43,170 nucleotides of DNA, taken from contig CAMPET010000042.1 of the NCBI GenBank assembly GCA_946803715.1, positions 130,573-173,742 of the forward strand, in the 5' to 3' direction. Positions 22,101 to 32,686 of this stretch are shown here, piece after piece. The notes under the pieces were generated by a model that had not been told where the DNA came from, ran no database searches, and was given only the letters and a program-made list of their open reading frames with translations. Source of the stretch: Beroe ovata (taxonomy: Eukaryota > Ctenophora > Nuda > Beroida > Beroidae). Position 1 is the first letter of the stretch; every line of letters begins with the position of its first letter. The position numbers were made by a program, and so were the translations under genes.

Positions 22101-25100
22101 TGAAAAGTAGAGTTTGTGACTTTTCATGATATTTGAAGACAGTTTATCTGTCTTCCCACAAGGATACCTATCACAAGACACCATAATTTATCCAACTAAT
22201 TCCCGTCACCAATCACGCTAATGACTCCATTGTAACTGACACAGATCATTGAGCAGTTGATCGCTTATACATGACAAACAGCCCACTGCAGTAGCGACCT
22301 AATAGTGCCACCTACAATAGTGCCACCTCACAATTTTACCGTGATAGGTCAGATTGCTAGGCCAAATGTCCAGTTAGGCAAAATGTCCAGTTAGGCCAAA
22401 TGTCCAGCTAGGCCAAATGTCCAGCTAGGCCAAATGACCGACTACCGATAAAACTCCTTCGTGTTGCAACCTAATATCAGTTTGTGATGGCATTAGTTTA
22501 TGATGGCATCAGTTTGTGATGGCATCAGTTTATGATGGCATTAGTTTATGATGGTAGATATCATAGAACTGGTGTTGCGTGAGGTTGTTATGGGGGGGGG
22601 GTGACGTGACTGGGGATTTCTATGAATTTCATTCTTTAAGTTAAATGGTAACATTATTCAAGATTTAGATAAAGTGCTTCATGAAAAATCGGTTAAGAAG
22701 TATAGTTTGAGAATTCATTTTGACTCGATGCTTAATTTCACAAATTTTACCTTCCTCGGCTTTTCTGCGCTCTGAAAGCAAGGGAAAAGAAGATCGTTAA
22801 TAAGAGTGGCAAGATACACACAAATGAATATGGCTGTCAGACCACAGTTGATACCTATAACATTCAAAAGTACAAGCATTATAATTCAACTCAATAGGAA
22901 CTAGGATGAAGAAAGGAAGAGGATAAAGAGAAAGGATTCATTGTTTGCAGTTTCACAGAACAGACAAACAATACCTGATTACGATAGGTAGAAAAGGAAT
23001 TTGATGAATACGGTCAGTTAGAGAGTCAGTGAGAGAGGTTTTAAATTTGACTTTGTTAGGATGAAAAGTGTAGAAAATAGAGGGAAAAGGGGTTGTATTG
23101 ATGAATATATTACCTGGTCATCTTCGTATCATTCATCCCAAGACCGTAAAGGATCCATTGCGACAGCCACATACAGAACGAAATTACCAGTGAAACAGAC
23201 AATAGGGCACAAACATAATGCAACAGACATGTGACCCGAAGCTATATAATAGCTGACACGATAGGAACACGCTTGATCGACATCAGTGACATTGGAGGGG
23301 GGTTTAGTTTCGAACATGATAAAAGTACATCAGGGGAAGGGTGGGGAACAGGAAATTATGAGCCGCGCCGCGCAGCTAGACGCATGATACAAATCATTTC
23401 ATCGTGCAGCTACCTTCCTCGAGCTGTCGCTGTCTCTGCTCTGCCTCAATCTTCATTTCCTCCTCCATGATCTTGACTTTGAGGAGTGCGAGGAGCTCCC
23501 TCGTCTCTCCTCTCGTTACATTACCCTCGCCATCAACCAAGACAAGCTCTCCGTTCTCGTCCACCACCTGTAACACCAAACTAAATGATCATTTCTATCC
23601 TCTAGCCATCGTTATGTTGAAGAATATAAGGTTCTTTTTATGAAGGATCAATTTCCTTTCCACATCCTGAAAAACAGAATTTTAAAACAAAATGCACTGT
23701 TTTCAGGAGGCATAATATTCCAGTTCATGGAAAACTCCACGGCATGCTATGCAATATGGCTTTCAATGAAAGCATTTTCCACGTAAACTTAAAGAGGTAT
23801 AAAAGTATACAAAGATGCCAATTTAAGACTCAAACCATTCTAGGTCCTCTATCCGACTTGGGCGGTCCAACTTTACCCAGAACTTCGATCGCTTTGAAAA
23901 TAGTATCATGTCCGCTGAAATTGCCAAATTGAGCACTATAGCTGTAGTAGTCTAACTAATATTGTTACACTACACACTACTGAGTTTGGAATGGAGATGA
24001 AATTGCCGCGTTAGACCGATATAAATCTCCCGATCGTGGATATAAACGCCATATTTCACCTCGGTGTGAAGGAAACACGGTCAGTTTCCGAGGCAACCGT
24101 TGGACAGTCCCCAGAAATCAACTCATCCATCTTGGCGACAATTTGAGGCTCCAAACACAGCACCTGGCGGTGAAATAGTCGGCTAGAACTGGAGAGGTGA
24201 GAATGGAAGATTGATGGAAGTAGGAGCAAAGGATACAAACCTCAATTTCACTACCAATGAAAGCTCTCTCGACAAATTCTCTTCCCGTCTGCATTGAACT
24301 CAACTCTCCTTCCAATATCTCTTTCTGAAACAAGCCAGTTCAACTTCAACTTCAAGCAACATCTTTAGCAACATCCATGACAACCTGAAGACAACCCCCG
24401 AGATGTCATAATGTTGCCCCGGCAACATTATATATCTACCTGAGAATTAATGATCTCCGTGTTGATTCTCTTCTTAGCCTCCAGTTCCGCCACCAACTCC
24501 TTCTCCTTTTCCCTGACGGCACTCACGCACAACTCTATCATGCCACTCACTTTGCGAGATGATACCTGATAGCACATGCCGAGTTAAGTTCAAATCCGAG
24601 TTTTCCTCTATAGAGAATGGGTAAAGTTCAAGTCGGCGTGAGCTTTGAAACTCGGAATTAGTTTTGGATCTGTTGATGATTTTACACTGGAATCTATAAA
24701 TTACACTGGACTATAATTTAAACTGGAGACTATAATAACTTCAAGGTTGATATGAAGACAAGGTAAGCGTTGTTAAACGCTGGAACGAGGGGGGAGTTTC
24801 AGGGTAAAGCAGGGGGTTCCGAACTGCTGTGTTAACATGGGTCATGGTATTCCCAATACCTGCGCATCCACGTTTACTTCTCTCGATGCTGTCTTGACCC
24901 TGGTCAGGGCTTGTCGTAGAGCGTAGAGGCTCATCGTGATCTGTGGCTTGAGTGCATCAACCTTGGCTTTAAGGGCGGCAACAGCCTCAGAAACCTGGCA
25001 AGATGAAATTATTATATGAAGTAGAACGGAAATTGCAGATCCATCAGAATTAATTAATTTCATCCATCCCGCCGCGTATCTTTTTTGAGCACATGATCTA

Positions 25101-28087
25101 AAGTTACAAGATCGTTGATCTTGTAACTTACAAAAAGTTACGACGAGTTCTAACCTCTTTGGTCTCATGAGTCTTGTGCTGAGTGACAGCACACATAGTA
25201 CATATAGCACGGTTACAGTCCTGAAAATGAGAGTGGACATCAGTGGTGTCAAGGTACAGAGTGGTGTCAGAGTTATGCCAGGGCACAAAATGGTGTCATA
25301 AAATAGAGCGGTGTCAGTGCACAAAATGGTGTCAGAGATGGAGTGGTGTCAGATACGGAAGTGGTTTCAGGATACATTTCAGCGTGCAGAAGTAGGTCGC
25401 ACCACAGAGTGGTGTCAAAGAAACGAGTGGAGTGAACCTACCTTGCAAAAAATCTCAAGTGGCTTGTTGTTGTGGCTGGAACAGTATTGGTTTCTCATGG
25501 TACTGAGGGAGCGGGGGGACAGGAGAATCTGTTTGAATGTCAGTATTCGGTGGTCACACGTCGCTCTGGTGACAGGAAAATTATCGTTATTTCATGCGTC
25601 ATGAACTGGAAGGAGAAAAGCTATTGATTGCCATTGTTTCTATACATTATCTTGTCATTCTACGGGTAAATTAAATACCATTTTTCAACTTAAATACATC
25701 AGCGTGAAACTTTTTATATGATCACTATATCAGCCTGACAATGAAATGATAGTGTCTTTAGGTTTCTTATCTTGGCGTATCTTTATTTTAAATTGATTAG
25801 ACTCGACGGTTCATATTTCCAGGACTTCTGAACCTGAACAAGAATCCAGCTTCTCAGTGTAGTATATAATGGGAGTTGACTGCTAAACGCCCAAACAACT
25901 ACTTCATTGGGGGTAACTGCGATCACGGCGAGAACAATGCTTGTCAAGTGCACATAAAAATTGAAAGGGGGTTAATTTGAATGCTCGTTGAACCCTTAAC
26001 CATTATAATCAAGCCACTACTACGGTTTGAAAAGGAATAAAACTGCTGCTACCAGGTCATCTATTTCGGGAGGGTGTTTTGACATATTTTCACAATGGAA
26101 AGCAAGTGAAAATGAACAATAGAACAAAGAAAACTATAGAAGGGAGCTTCTTAAACCTTTCAAACACTGAAATTTCGGCTGAATTCATCTTGGAATTCCC
26201 AGTAAGCCACCCGTCAATGTGATGTTTGATTCGAGATGGCTTCATGACTGCTCATTTACCGATGTTTCATCTCAATCTGTGTCACCCCCTCATAATAATC
26301 ATTGATTTCCATAGCTAGACACAATGGTAATTCTCGTGATCATGTACCTGATGGTCGCTCTGGCGAGTGCCGATAGGAGCGAGCTGGATCTCCTCGACTG
26401 GGACAGGATCAGCAAGGAAACAGCACCGGCAGTGGGTGTGCCCGCGTGTGAGACGACGTTCTTCGTGAAGTTCCCCTGCAAACGGCGACAGTGGCCCGCC
26501 TACCACCTCCATCTGCTCGGAGATCAGGGAGACAAGCTGGCGAGGATTACTGTCAGTGGGAGGAAGAGGAAATTCCGAGGCAGGATGACGTATGGCGAGA
26601 ATGAAGTCGTGTTTCCCATATCCTCATCTCTGAAGTGTGAGGACCGAGAATACGCTATCCGTATCCAAGTTCACTCGTCCGTACTGACGATTTCTGATGT
26701 ATCGAGCAGAGAGCTACTTCATGTCGAGTTCTTGGAGGATGGTGCTGGTTTTGAACAAGTGACCAGTTACACTGCTGAGTTGATGAAGGGGCGGGCGATT
26801 ATGATAGCCACGCCTAAATATTCATGCAGTGATGAGACTGGTAGTGATGAGACTGGCAGTGATGAGACTGGTAGTGATGAGACTGGCAGTGATGAGACTG
26901 GTAGTGATGAAACAGGCAGCAAATAAAGATTCGGTAACACCCATTTTACACTCGGTTACAAGCAAATTTTATTTTCTTTAATCGAGATGTATCATTCTTC
27001 GAAATTTGAATTCGTTTCACTTTAAAATTCGTTTCACCTTGAAATCTTTCAATGCTTACTCTTAGCAATAATTGGAAGAACAAAGATCTCCTGCGTAATC
27101 ATGCTTCTCCACCACGAGTAAATTTCTTACCTTGATTTGCTATGGAAATCAGAGTGATCTTGGCAGTAGTTTTCGTCGCATTCGATACATCTCCAGTGTG
27201 CTGGTTCAGCGCAGCCAATGCACGGTAATCTATCCTGAAAATAAAGAAATTCAGAAATTAGGAAGTGAAATTCACTGCCAAAATTTGTTCTTTGCTCGAT
27301 TTCTACAGTCGGACACAACGAGAAAGTTGGAATTTGCCGTAAAACCTTCCTCTCAAGTTTGAAGTAATCGATGAGTTCGAGAAGTTTAACAGCGTAGAAA
27401 TTCATGGGCATCTTGGAGATGTCGCTTCCCGGAACATCAGACTCCTTCCGGCATATGGGACACGTCACTTTCGGCTGGGCGAACGCTTCCTCAGCAGTTA
27501 GTTCCGGGTCTGCAACGATCTCGAGAAATTATATTGTCCAGACTACAATTATCCTGACACCATACCGGTATCTATCTAATCAGCTGTGTGACACCATATA
27601 ACCAATCAGAAATCGGAACTATAAACTAGTTCTCATTCAAGTATCGGATTCTGATCACCATCATTACCTTCCGTGGGTGTCTCTATGCCGATGTTTTTGG
27701 GCTTGAGACACTTGTCACAAGCTGAGTGGAGGCAAGGTAGGATGCGGGGTGTTCGTACCCCGTAACGGAACACTTTACCACACGGGTTGCACGTGATCTG
27801 GAGTGTGTTGCTATGGTTACACGTGATGTAGAGTGTGTTGCTATGGTTACATGTGAAATGTTGTTAGCGTAGTGTGGGTTATGTTGCCATGGTAACACAT
27901 AGAAGACGTAAGAAGAGCAACATTTTGGTTGCTATCATTAGGGATGAAGAACTACCTCTTTGAGAACTTTCTCGGTGAGCAGATCCTCCACATTGTTGCC
28001 ACCCCCTTTACTACTCCCCTTGGTTATATTGGAACTCGGCGCGTTTGACCGTGACAGCATGCCGATCTCAGTGGGTGACGATGCCAT
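17968..28087 (-). CDS. TRIM-NHL protein (RING, two B-boxes, coiled coil, NHL propeller)
   Basis: Exons: 28087-27956, 27797-27668, 27509-27346, 27234-27131, 25565-25442, 25220-25155, 24994-24860, 24565-24440, 24324-24241, 24163-24060, 23914-23836, 23567-23414, 22771-22751, 22099-22079, 21446-21423, 21060-21040, 19835-19735, 19631-19536, 19413-19368, 19243-19156, 19080-18992, 18803-18707, 18624-18494, 18396-18233, 18117-17968. All phases agree; 816 aa. RING from CNPC (47) through PCLHSACDKC to CPIC (about 104); B-box 1 CIGC...CIEC...CQDHSDFH (about 147-172); B-box 2 with CSSH...CKDC...HKTHE (about 206-238); coiled coil about 240-500; NHL repeats about 530-816 (GPVGLTINDKGYIVVCDVHN, GPNDVCMFNGRNFLVADTYN and more). 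Probable E3 ubiquitin ligase or RNA-binding regulator, as for TRIM2/3/71 relatives. The donors after 23836 (GTTTGA) and 27346 (GTTTTA) are weak; the former exon might end earlier. ATG has A at -3 and G at +4. Confidence 0.92.
19096..19148. repeat. TG microsatellite
   Basis: A TG tract in the short intron between two NHL exons of the TRIM-NHL gene (19081-19155). Confidence 0.9.
19278..19345. repeat. 28-bp tandem duplication
   Basis: Two copies of a 28-bp unit beginning CACGTGGTAACCATGACAGA, plus a partial third, in an intron of the TRIM-NHL gene. Confidence 0.8.
20038..20175. repeat. GTTGCTATGGATGAA minisatellite
   Basis: About nine degenerate 15-16 bp copies in the large TRIM-NHL intron 19836-21039. 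The open frames here are repeat artefacts. Confidence 0.85.
20512..20890. repeat. 168-bp direct duplication on either side of a single N
   Basis: 20512-20679 and 20723-20890 are near-identical, with a few substitutions. The second copy starts exactly after the N at 20722. Both lie in a TRIM-NHL intron and contain no exon. Probably an allelic or assembly duplication rather than a biological repeat. Confidence 0.85.
21548..21914. repeat. Perfect palindrome, 182-bp arms, ending at an N
   Basis: Left arm 21548-21729, spacer TAC, right arm 21733-21914. The arms are complementary throughout as far as I could compare them, and the right arm stops at the N at 21915. It lies in the intron between two microexons of the TRIM-NHL gene. 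Confidence 0.9.
22362..22556. repeat. Two adjacent minisatellites
   Basis: 22362-22440: about four copies of a 19-20 bp unit AGGCCAAATGTCCAGCT. 22485-22556: about five copies of a 16-bp unit TGATGGCATCAGTTTA. Both are intronic in the TRIM-NHL gene. Confidence 0.85.
25566..26320. other. TRIM-NHL intron, part before the nested gene
   Basis: AT-rich intronic DNA without a recognisable exon. It should contain the promoter of the nested plus-strand gene that starts at 26324; I could not identify a TATA box. Confidence 0.5.
26324..26926 (+). CDS. Nested secreted protein with SDETG repeat tail, function unknown
   Basis: An intronless 200-aa frame on the strand opposite to, and inside, the intron 25566-27130 of the TRIM-NHL gene. 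ATG at 26324 has A at -3 and G at +4. The N-terminus MVILVIMYLMVALASA looks like a cleavable signal peptide. The core (about 35-165) has alternating hydrophobic stretches such as YHLHLLGD, KLARITVSG and EYAIRIQVHSSVLTI, suggesting a small beta-sandwich, with Cys near 41, 51 and 104. No family is recognised. The tail is six tandem SDETG repeats (15-bp DNA units 26828-26917), so it is highly acidic. The stop TAA lies inside an AATAAA hexamer. Codon use is GC-richer than the surrounding intron. A galectin- or FAMeT-like fold was considered but not supported. Confidence 0.75.
   Translation: MVILVIMYLMVALASADRSELDLLDWDRISKETAPAVGVPACETTFFVKFPCKRRQWPAYHLHLLGDQGDKLARITVSGRKRKFRGRMTYGENEVVFPISSSLKCEDREYAIRIQVHSSVLTISDVSSRELLHVEFLEDGAGFEQVTSYTAELMKGRAIMIATPKYSCSDETGSDETGSDETGSDETGSDETGSDETGSK
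26828..26917 (+). repeat. Coding 15-bp minisatellite (six SDETG units)
   Basis: Six in-frame copies of AGTGATGAGACTGGY encode Ser-Asp-Glu-Thr-Gly. Near-identical copies suggest recent expansion and length polymorphism that keeps the frame. Confidence 0.9.
26922..26927 (+). terminator. Poly(A) signal overlapping the stop codon of the nested gene
   Basis: GCAAATAAAG: the TAA stop (26924-26926) is part of AATAAA, implying a 3' UTR of only about 10-30 nt. Confidence 0.55.
27791..27850. repeat. 30-bp tandem duplication at a RING exon boundary
   Basis: Two copies of ACGTGATSTRGAGTGTGTTG followed by CTATGGTTAC. The first overlaps the first 7 bases of the TRIM-NHL RING exon (starts 27797) and its acceptor. 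Only that copy has the AG. Confidence 0.7.
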
Positions 28088-28788
28088 GCTAGTGTCCTGA
28101 TACCACTGAGAATAATGGTAATGATATGAAAATAAGGTCGCAAGAACCATGATCAACTCCGAGGACAAAACTGCACATATTCCCAAGCTACAGACAGGTA
28201 AATATTATAAAAACAACGAGCATTTCAAGTACAATGATGGATTAGAGTACACACTCCCTCGCGCACACACAGACATCGCATGGTTGCTCATTCTCCGTAG
28301 CGCATCTCTAGCAACACTCGATTGTTTGCATGTTTGTTAACGTGCACGTGATCGAAAACACTAATTGCTGGCGATCATGTGGTCTATCCTGGAGCTTGTT
28401 AGTGGTCACACCAGTTAGCACACGCACACACACACACACACACACATAAAGTTACTCTCTGCTTACCTCTTTTTCTCTGTGATCGAGTAACTGTGTACCG
28501 GGACCATCTCTTGGTACACGCCAGCGTACTATCATATCCCGTTCTTGTGCCGGTCACTTCCTCAGTTTCACTGCATGTTCAGTCCACATTATTCTGACGA
28601 GGCTGACTCGTCGATATTATATGTTTCCCAAATCTTACCATATCCTGTTTTACATCGTTTATTCGGACAGTTGCACTGTCTACGCAGTGGATTCTGGATA
28701 TTTTGACATATGTGATAGGATAACGACGTAAATGACGAGTCTAGACTCGCTCCATAACCTCCCGATTATATTTGTCAGGACAGGCACC
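28088..28788. promoter_or_regulatory. Shared upstream region of two divergent TRIM genes
   Basis: About 700 bp between the ATG of the TRIM-NHL gene (-) and the ATG of the RING/B-box gene (+). It contains a CA microsatellite (28423-28446) and no recognised exon. It is presumably a bidirectional promoter. No TATA box is assigned on either side. Confidence 0.5.
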
Positions 28789-29439
28789 ATGACCACGACG
28801 CCGCTGCCCCACAATCCGGTTCAGGAGCGAGCTAGCACAGAGCTGCCGACTGCAATGGGTACCCTCACGACATCCCTCAGCTTTGCAGACGATCAGACAG
28901 CCATCAAAGTGGACCTCTCCGTCGCTTCGGAGGTACCTATACAGACTATTCCCGCGAGCGTCATGAGTACCGGCGATATTACTGATATCAGAGTGTATGA
29001 GAGAGGGAGGGAGAGACGTGAACGTAGTTTTGGAGTTAATCACCACCCAATATTATAAAAAATACACCCAATACCTATTCATTAAATCAATGAATACTTG
29101 ATCTGACTTCTCCACCTGACTATTCGAATTGACGATAAAACCACCGGAAATCTTAGAGAATCCCGGGATTTTACAATTCCACTGCCAGTACTGCTTATAG
29201 CCAGTGGAAACTTTTTATCAACTACTTATACTCTAAGTCTATAGGCGCTGCAAGCAGAGTTGATCTGCCCGGCGTGTAACAAAGCGTTCGATCTGCCGAC
29301 AGAGGAGAATGCAAGGGACAAGAGACCGAGAGTACTACCGTGTCTACACACAGGTGTGTGTGTGTGTGTCTGTGTGTGTGTGTGTGNNNNNNNNNNNNNN
29401 NNNNNNNNNNNNNNNNNNNNNNNNNNNNNNNNNNNNNNN

Positions 29440-29470
<31 letters not shown>

Positions 29471-32400
29471 TGAGTGGGGAGGGGGAGGAGTAGAGATTTT
29501 TTCATCCTAATAACCCTCAACGAAGGGCCCTAACCATGGTTACGGTACTTTGAAAGTACCCTAACCCAATTAACTGCACTCCAACTTCCCCTGCAGTATG
29601 TGGCGAGTGTTTGGAGCAACTTGCAAAGGAGGATGTCAAGAAGAAGACTATCAAGTGCCCGAGGTGCCCGGAGAAGATGCTCTGCTGCCCCGGGTGCAAC
29701 AAAGGTACTCCCAATCTCTTTCATAATTTCCCCGATAACAAAAGGAAATGTGCCACATTCTTAGCCCTGATGATTGGTTCTCTCAGTAACATGGTAAACC
29801 CGAGTTGTCATTATTGCCTCCATAAATATATCGTCATAGAATCGTCAACTGACCACCCACCCTCCAGGAGTTGGGTATGCCCCCAAAAACCCTGAGGTTC
29901 TCCGGTGCCCGGTGTGCAGGCGTGAAGCGTGCATCCCGGGGGGCACAGTCCTGGGGTTCAAGACCAATCTGCGGGTGATGAAGCTCCTCCAGATGGTGAA
30001 GATGAGAGGAGAGCATCAGGAGGGGAATCTACTGTGTGTGGGATGTGATGGGAAAGCCAAGTTAGTTCACACTGGTTATATTGAGCTATGGGAATTAGTG
30101 AGCAATGGGAATCATCATTTATATCACCCTGGAATAATGAATTGTACTCATAACCCTAGAGACAATGATTATCGATCTAATCCCATTCATATTTGCCAAA
30201 TCTTCGCATTATAGCTGTTCTACACTATAAAACAACGGTAATCTCATTCCCAGACAGAAGTCTGAACCTGCCTAATTATCGACATGACAGGTGTCACTGT
30301 ATAGAGTGTCAGGAGAACTACTGTCAGAAACATGCTGACTTCCACGACAGATCAAGGGCCACATGTGACCATCATCTCATAGTGATCAGTGACATTCTGG
30401 AGTCACACCAAGCTTTCCAGATGCTGCACAAGCGTCATTACTGTGAGAAAATTAGTGAAATTCTTACAAAACCTCCCCATCATTCGTCTCATTTTTCGAA
30501 AAGCCCACAGGCACCCCGAGTCAATCACTCATCAATCATATTCATAAGTTCCCCACTTACCCTCACGTCTCCCGGCTAGGCTTAAGTCACCCAAAGGAGC
30601 TAGTCTCTCTCTTCTGCTCCGAGTGTGAGAAAGCAGTGTGTCCCCGGTGTGCTATCGGTTTCCACAAGTCGCATGACGTAACTAGTATTGAGGAAGTGTA
30701 CGAGCACATCAAGGTCAAGATGGATGAGCTGAAGAAGAAGACAGAGTCCAAGATCTACAATCTCAAGTGGGTGTCAGCTGCAATTAGCAGTTCATTGAGG
30801 GGGGGACCAGTTGGGGTCAGCAGCAGGTGACCCCACTAGGCCCCCTAGGGATCATTGAACCACTTTCATATCCTTTCAACAGCAATTTGATGCAAATTGT
30901 AAACTGGTGAAATTTTGTGCTATACCGTATAACTAGACGGTTACCGCGGATAACTTGATGGTTACCAATAATGAGACATAATTTACTCGGCCAAATATAG
31001 CTGTAACTGAACCCATAAACTAACCCTATGAACCAAGAAAGCCTCGAATATTTAAACGACATAATTGCCATGCAATGGCAAAACTAATGGCAAAACTACG
31101 ACCCTAATATTTTACTCAATGTTGTCATATATCAACAAAATCACACAGAATATTCACTATCGCCTGGTGGATCACAGTTTTATGTGAGGTCGCGACGATA
31201 CGTAGTGCTCATATACTCTTTATGTATCAAACGATGCTCCAATAATTGATACCACAGTTATACCACAGTTTTTCACCACCACTTATATTAAGATCAAGGT
31301 ATTAACACTAAACCCCGCCTAAATCGCTATGATAAGTTATCACAATTCCGTCTCATTAATAACCATACTTATATTATTGAACCATACTGAATTTATCCCT
31401 GTCGTCGCGTTTATTTGATTTTCAACACTGGCCAAGGTGGAAAATCCAAGCGGCCAGCATAGGTTGGGGGGCCAGGCCGATCCTAAAAACAACCGACCCA
31501 CAAACACAACTGACCAGTGACCTACAAACTAACAAACACAGCTGACCTACAACAATACCGACTTACAAACACCACTTACCCGCAAACACGTGGCCCCATC
31601 GCACGTCCCCCCATACACTATGCTCAGGCAGAGCATAGTTAAGATAAAGAACGCAGAGAGGGAAGTGGATGTGGAGAGTTTGACAGCCAAGAGGAAGATT
31701 CAGGAGATGACGGAGAGATGCATCACTTATCTCAAGGAGAGGGAGGTACACACGAAAATCATGGTGGAAATTGGAATCTCAGCAGCACCAATACTGATGA
31801 TTCATCACGTATAATGACCATCACAGTCATCACAGTCACATCTATCATCACACTCATCAGATATAAACATCAATTCCTCCTTCTCCCAGCTGGAGTTGGT
31901 GAAGCAGGTTAACGCACGGTGCAATGCCAATGAGGACGTGATGAAGATACAGTTGACACAAATTGAGGAGAATCTCACAAATCTGAAGGAGGGTCAGGTC
32001 AGTACAAATACAATCGGCATTTTCCGAATGTTATTTGTTACAGTGTTTCAAGCGAAACAGTGGACAGGTAGTATCCGTCAAGTTAGTATCGGATAATGGA
32101 TTTTCCCCTCCTTACTTACGTATACTACTTAACTAATTCTGGAAGGCCTTTTCAAGCAATCTTATCAATTACAAAACTCATTCAGGACTTCATCAACGGG
32201 GCGTTTGCTAATTGGACCGAAGCAGAGATAGTAGCTATCGAGGACCAAATGATAGACAAGTTGGAGGAGCTATCTAAGATAGAGACCCACAAGCAGACCT
32301 ACCCAGTCTCACGTACTGAGTTTGGTAAGTGCTTTCTCCCCATGATAATATCAACCCCCACTTAATAGATATCAACAGATTTTGAACATGGGAAACCACT

Positions 32401-32686
32401 ACAACGACAACCTATGTAGTTGTATCATCCCATCCTGATTTCCAAAACTGCACTACTCGCAACACCATATTGTACTGCAGTTGAGGAGGGGTTAGCAGAG
32501 TTGAGCAGGGTGATCCAACACCTGGGTGACGTGATTGCGGAGGAGAGGGTCAGGCAGGTGATAAGCACTCTTGGCCTGGTGAGCCGGGAGAACACCCATC
32601 CGGGCGGCCTCAAGACACGGGCAGACCCAGAGCACGCGGCGGCTCCGCCCACCGTTACGCCTCATGGTGCAATAATAGAGGAGTAG
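28789..32686 (+). CDS. TRIM protein without NHL (RING, B-boxes, coiled coil)
   Basis: Exons 28789-28932, 29245-29353, 29597-29704, 29868-30060, 30291-30442, 30580-30766, 31628-31745, 31890-31997, 32186-32324 and 32481-32686 join in phase to 487 aa. RING: CPAC (about 57), PCLHTVCGEC (about 80-89), CPRC, with a further Cys-rich stretch (CCPGC, CPVC) up to about 145. B-box 1 CVGC...CHCIECQENYCQKHADFH (about 175-205). B-box 2 CLSH...FCSECEKAVCPRCAIGFHKSH (about 236-265). Long coiled coil (about 270-450). Acidic/Pro-rich end. The exon layout and B-box linker (SRATCDH) match the divergent TRIM-NHL neighbour, so they are paralogues. This copy stops before any NHL repeat. Probable ubiquitin ligase. 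ATG follows CACC. An N gap of 53 bases lies in intron 2, not in coding sequence. Confidence 0.9.
29354..29486. repeat. TG microsatellite with a 53-N assembly gap
   Basis: TG repeats flank Ns at 29387-29439, in the intron after the RING exon. The tract starts at the splice donor itself (CACAG then GTGTGTG). True length is unknown. Confidence 0.9.

Larger units (their letters stand above)
21040..22771 (-). other. Four consecutive heptad microexons of the TRIM-NHL gene
   Basis: Minus-strand microexons at 22771-22751 (21 nt, ERRKAEE), 22099-22079 (21 nt, VAKKADE), 21446-21423 (24 nt, ERQKAENE) and 21060-21040 (21 nt, ERKAIEE). Each has a CAG acceptor and a GTA donor, each enters and leaves in phase 1, and each adds about one charged heptad. 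The upstream exon ends RQLEE in phase 1 and the downstream exon starts AARLKALEPP from phase 1, so any subset could be skipped without a frameshift. They are far shorter than a normal ORF cut-off. Confidence 0.85.

Noticed and set aside
23351-23385. GCTGCGCGGC sequence resembling the start of exon 19835
   Set aside because: There is an AG before it on the minus strand but no donor, and a stop follows directly, so it is not an exon.
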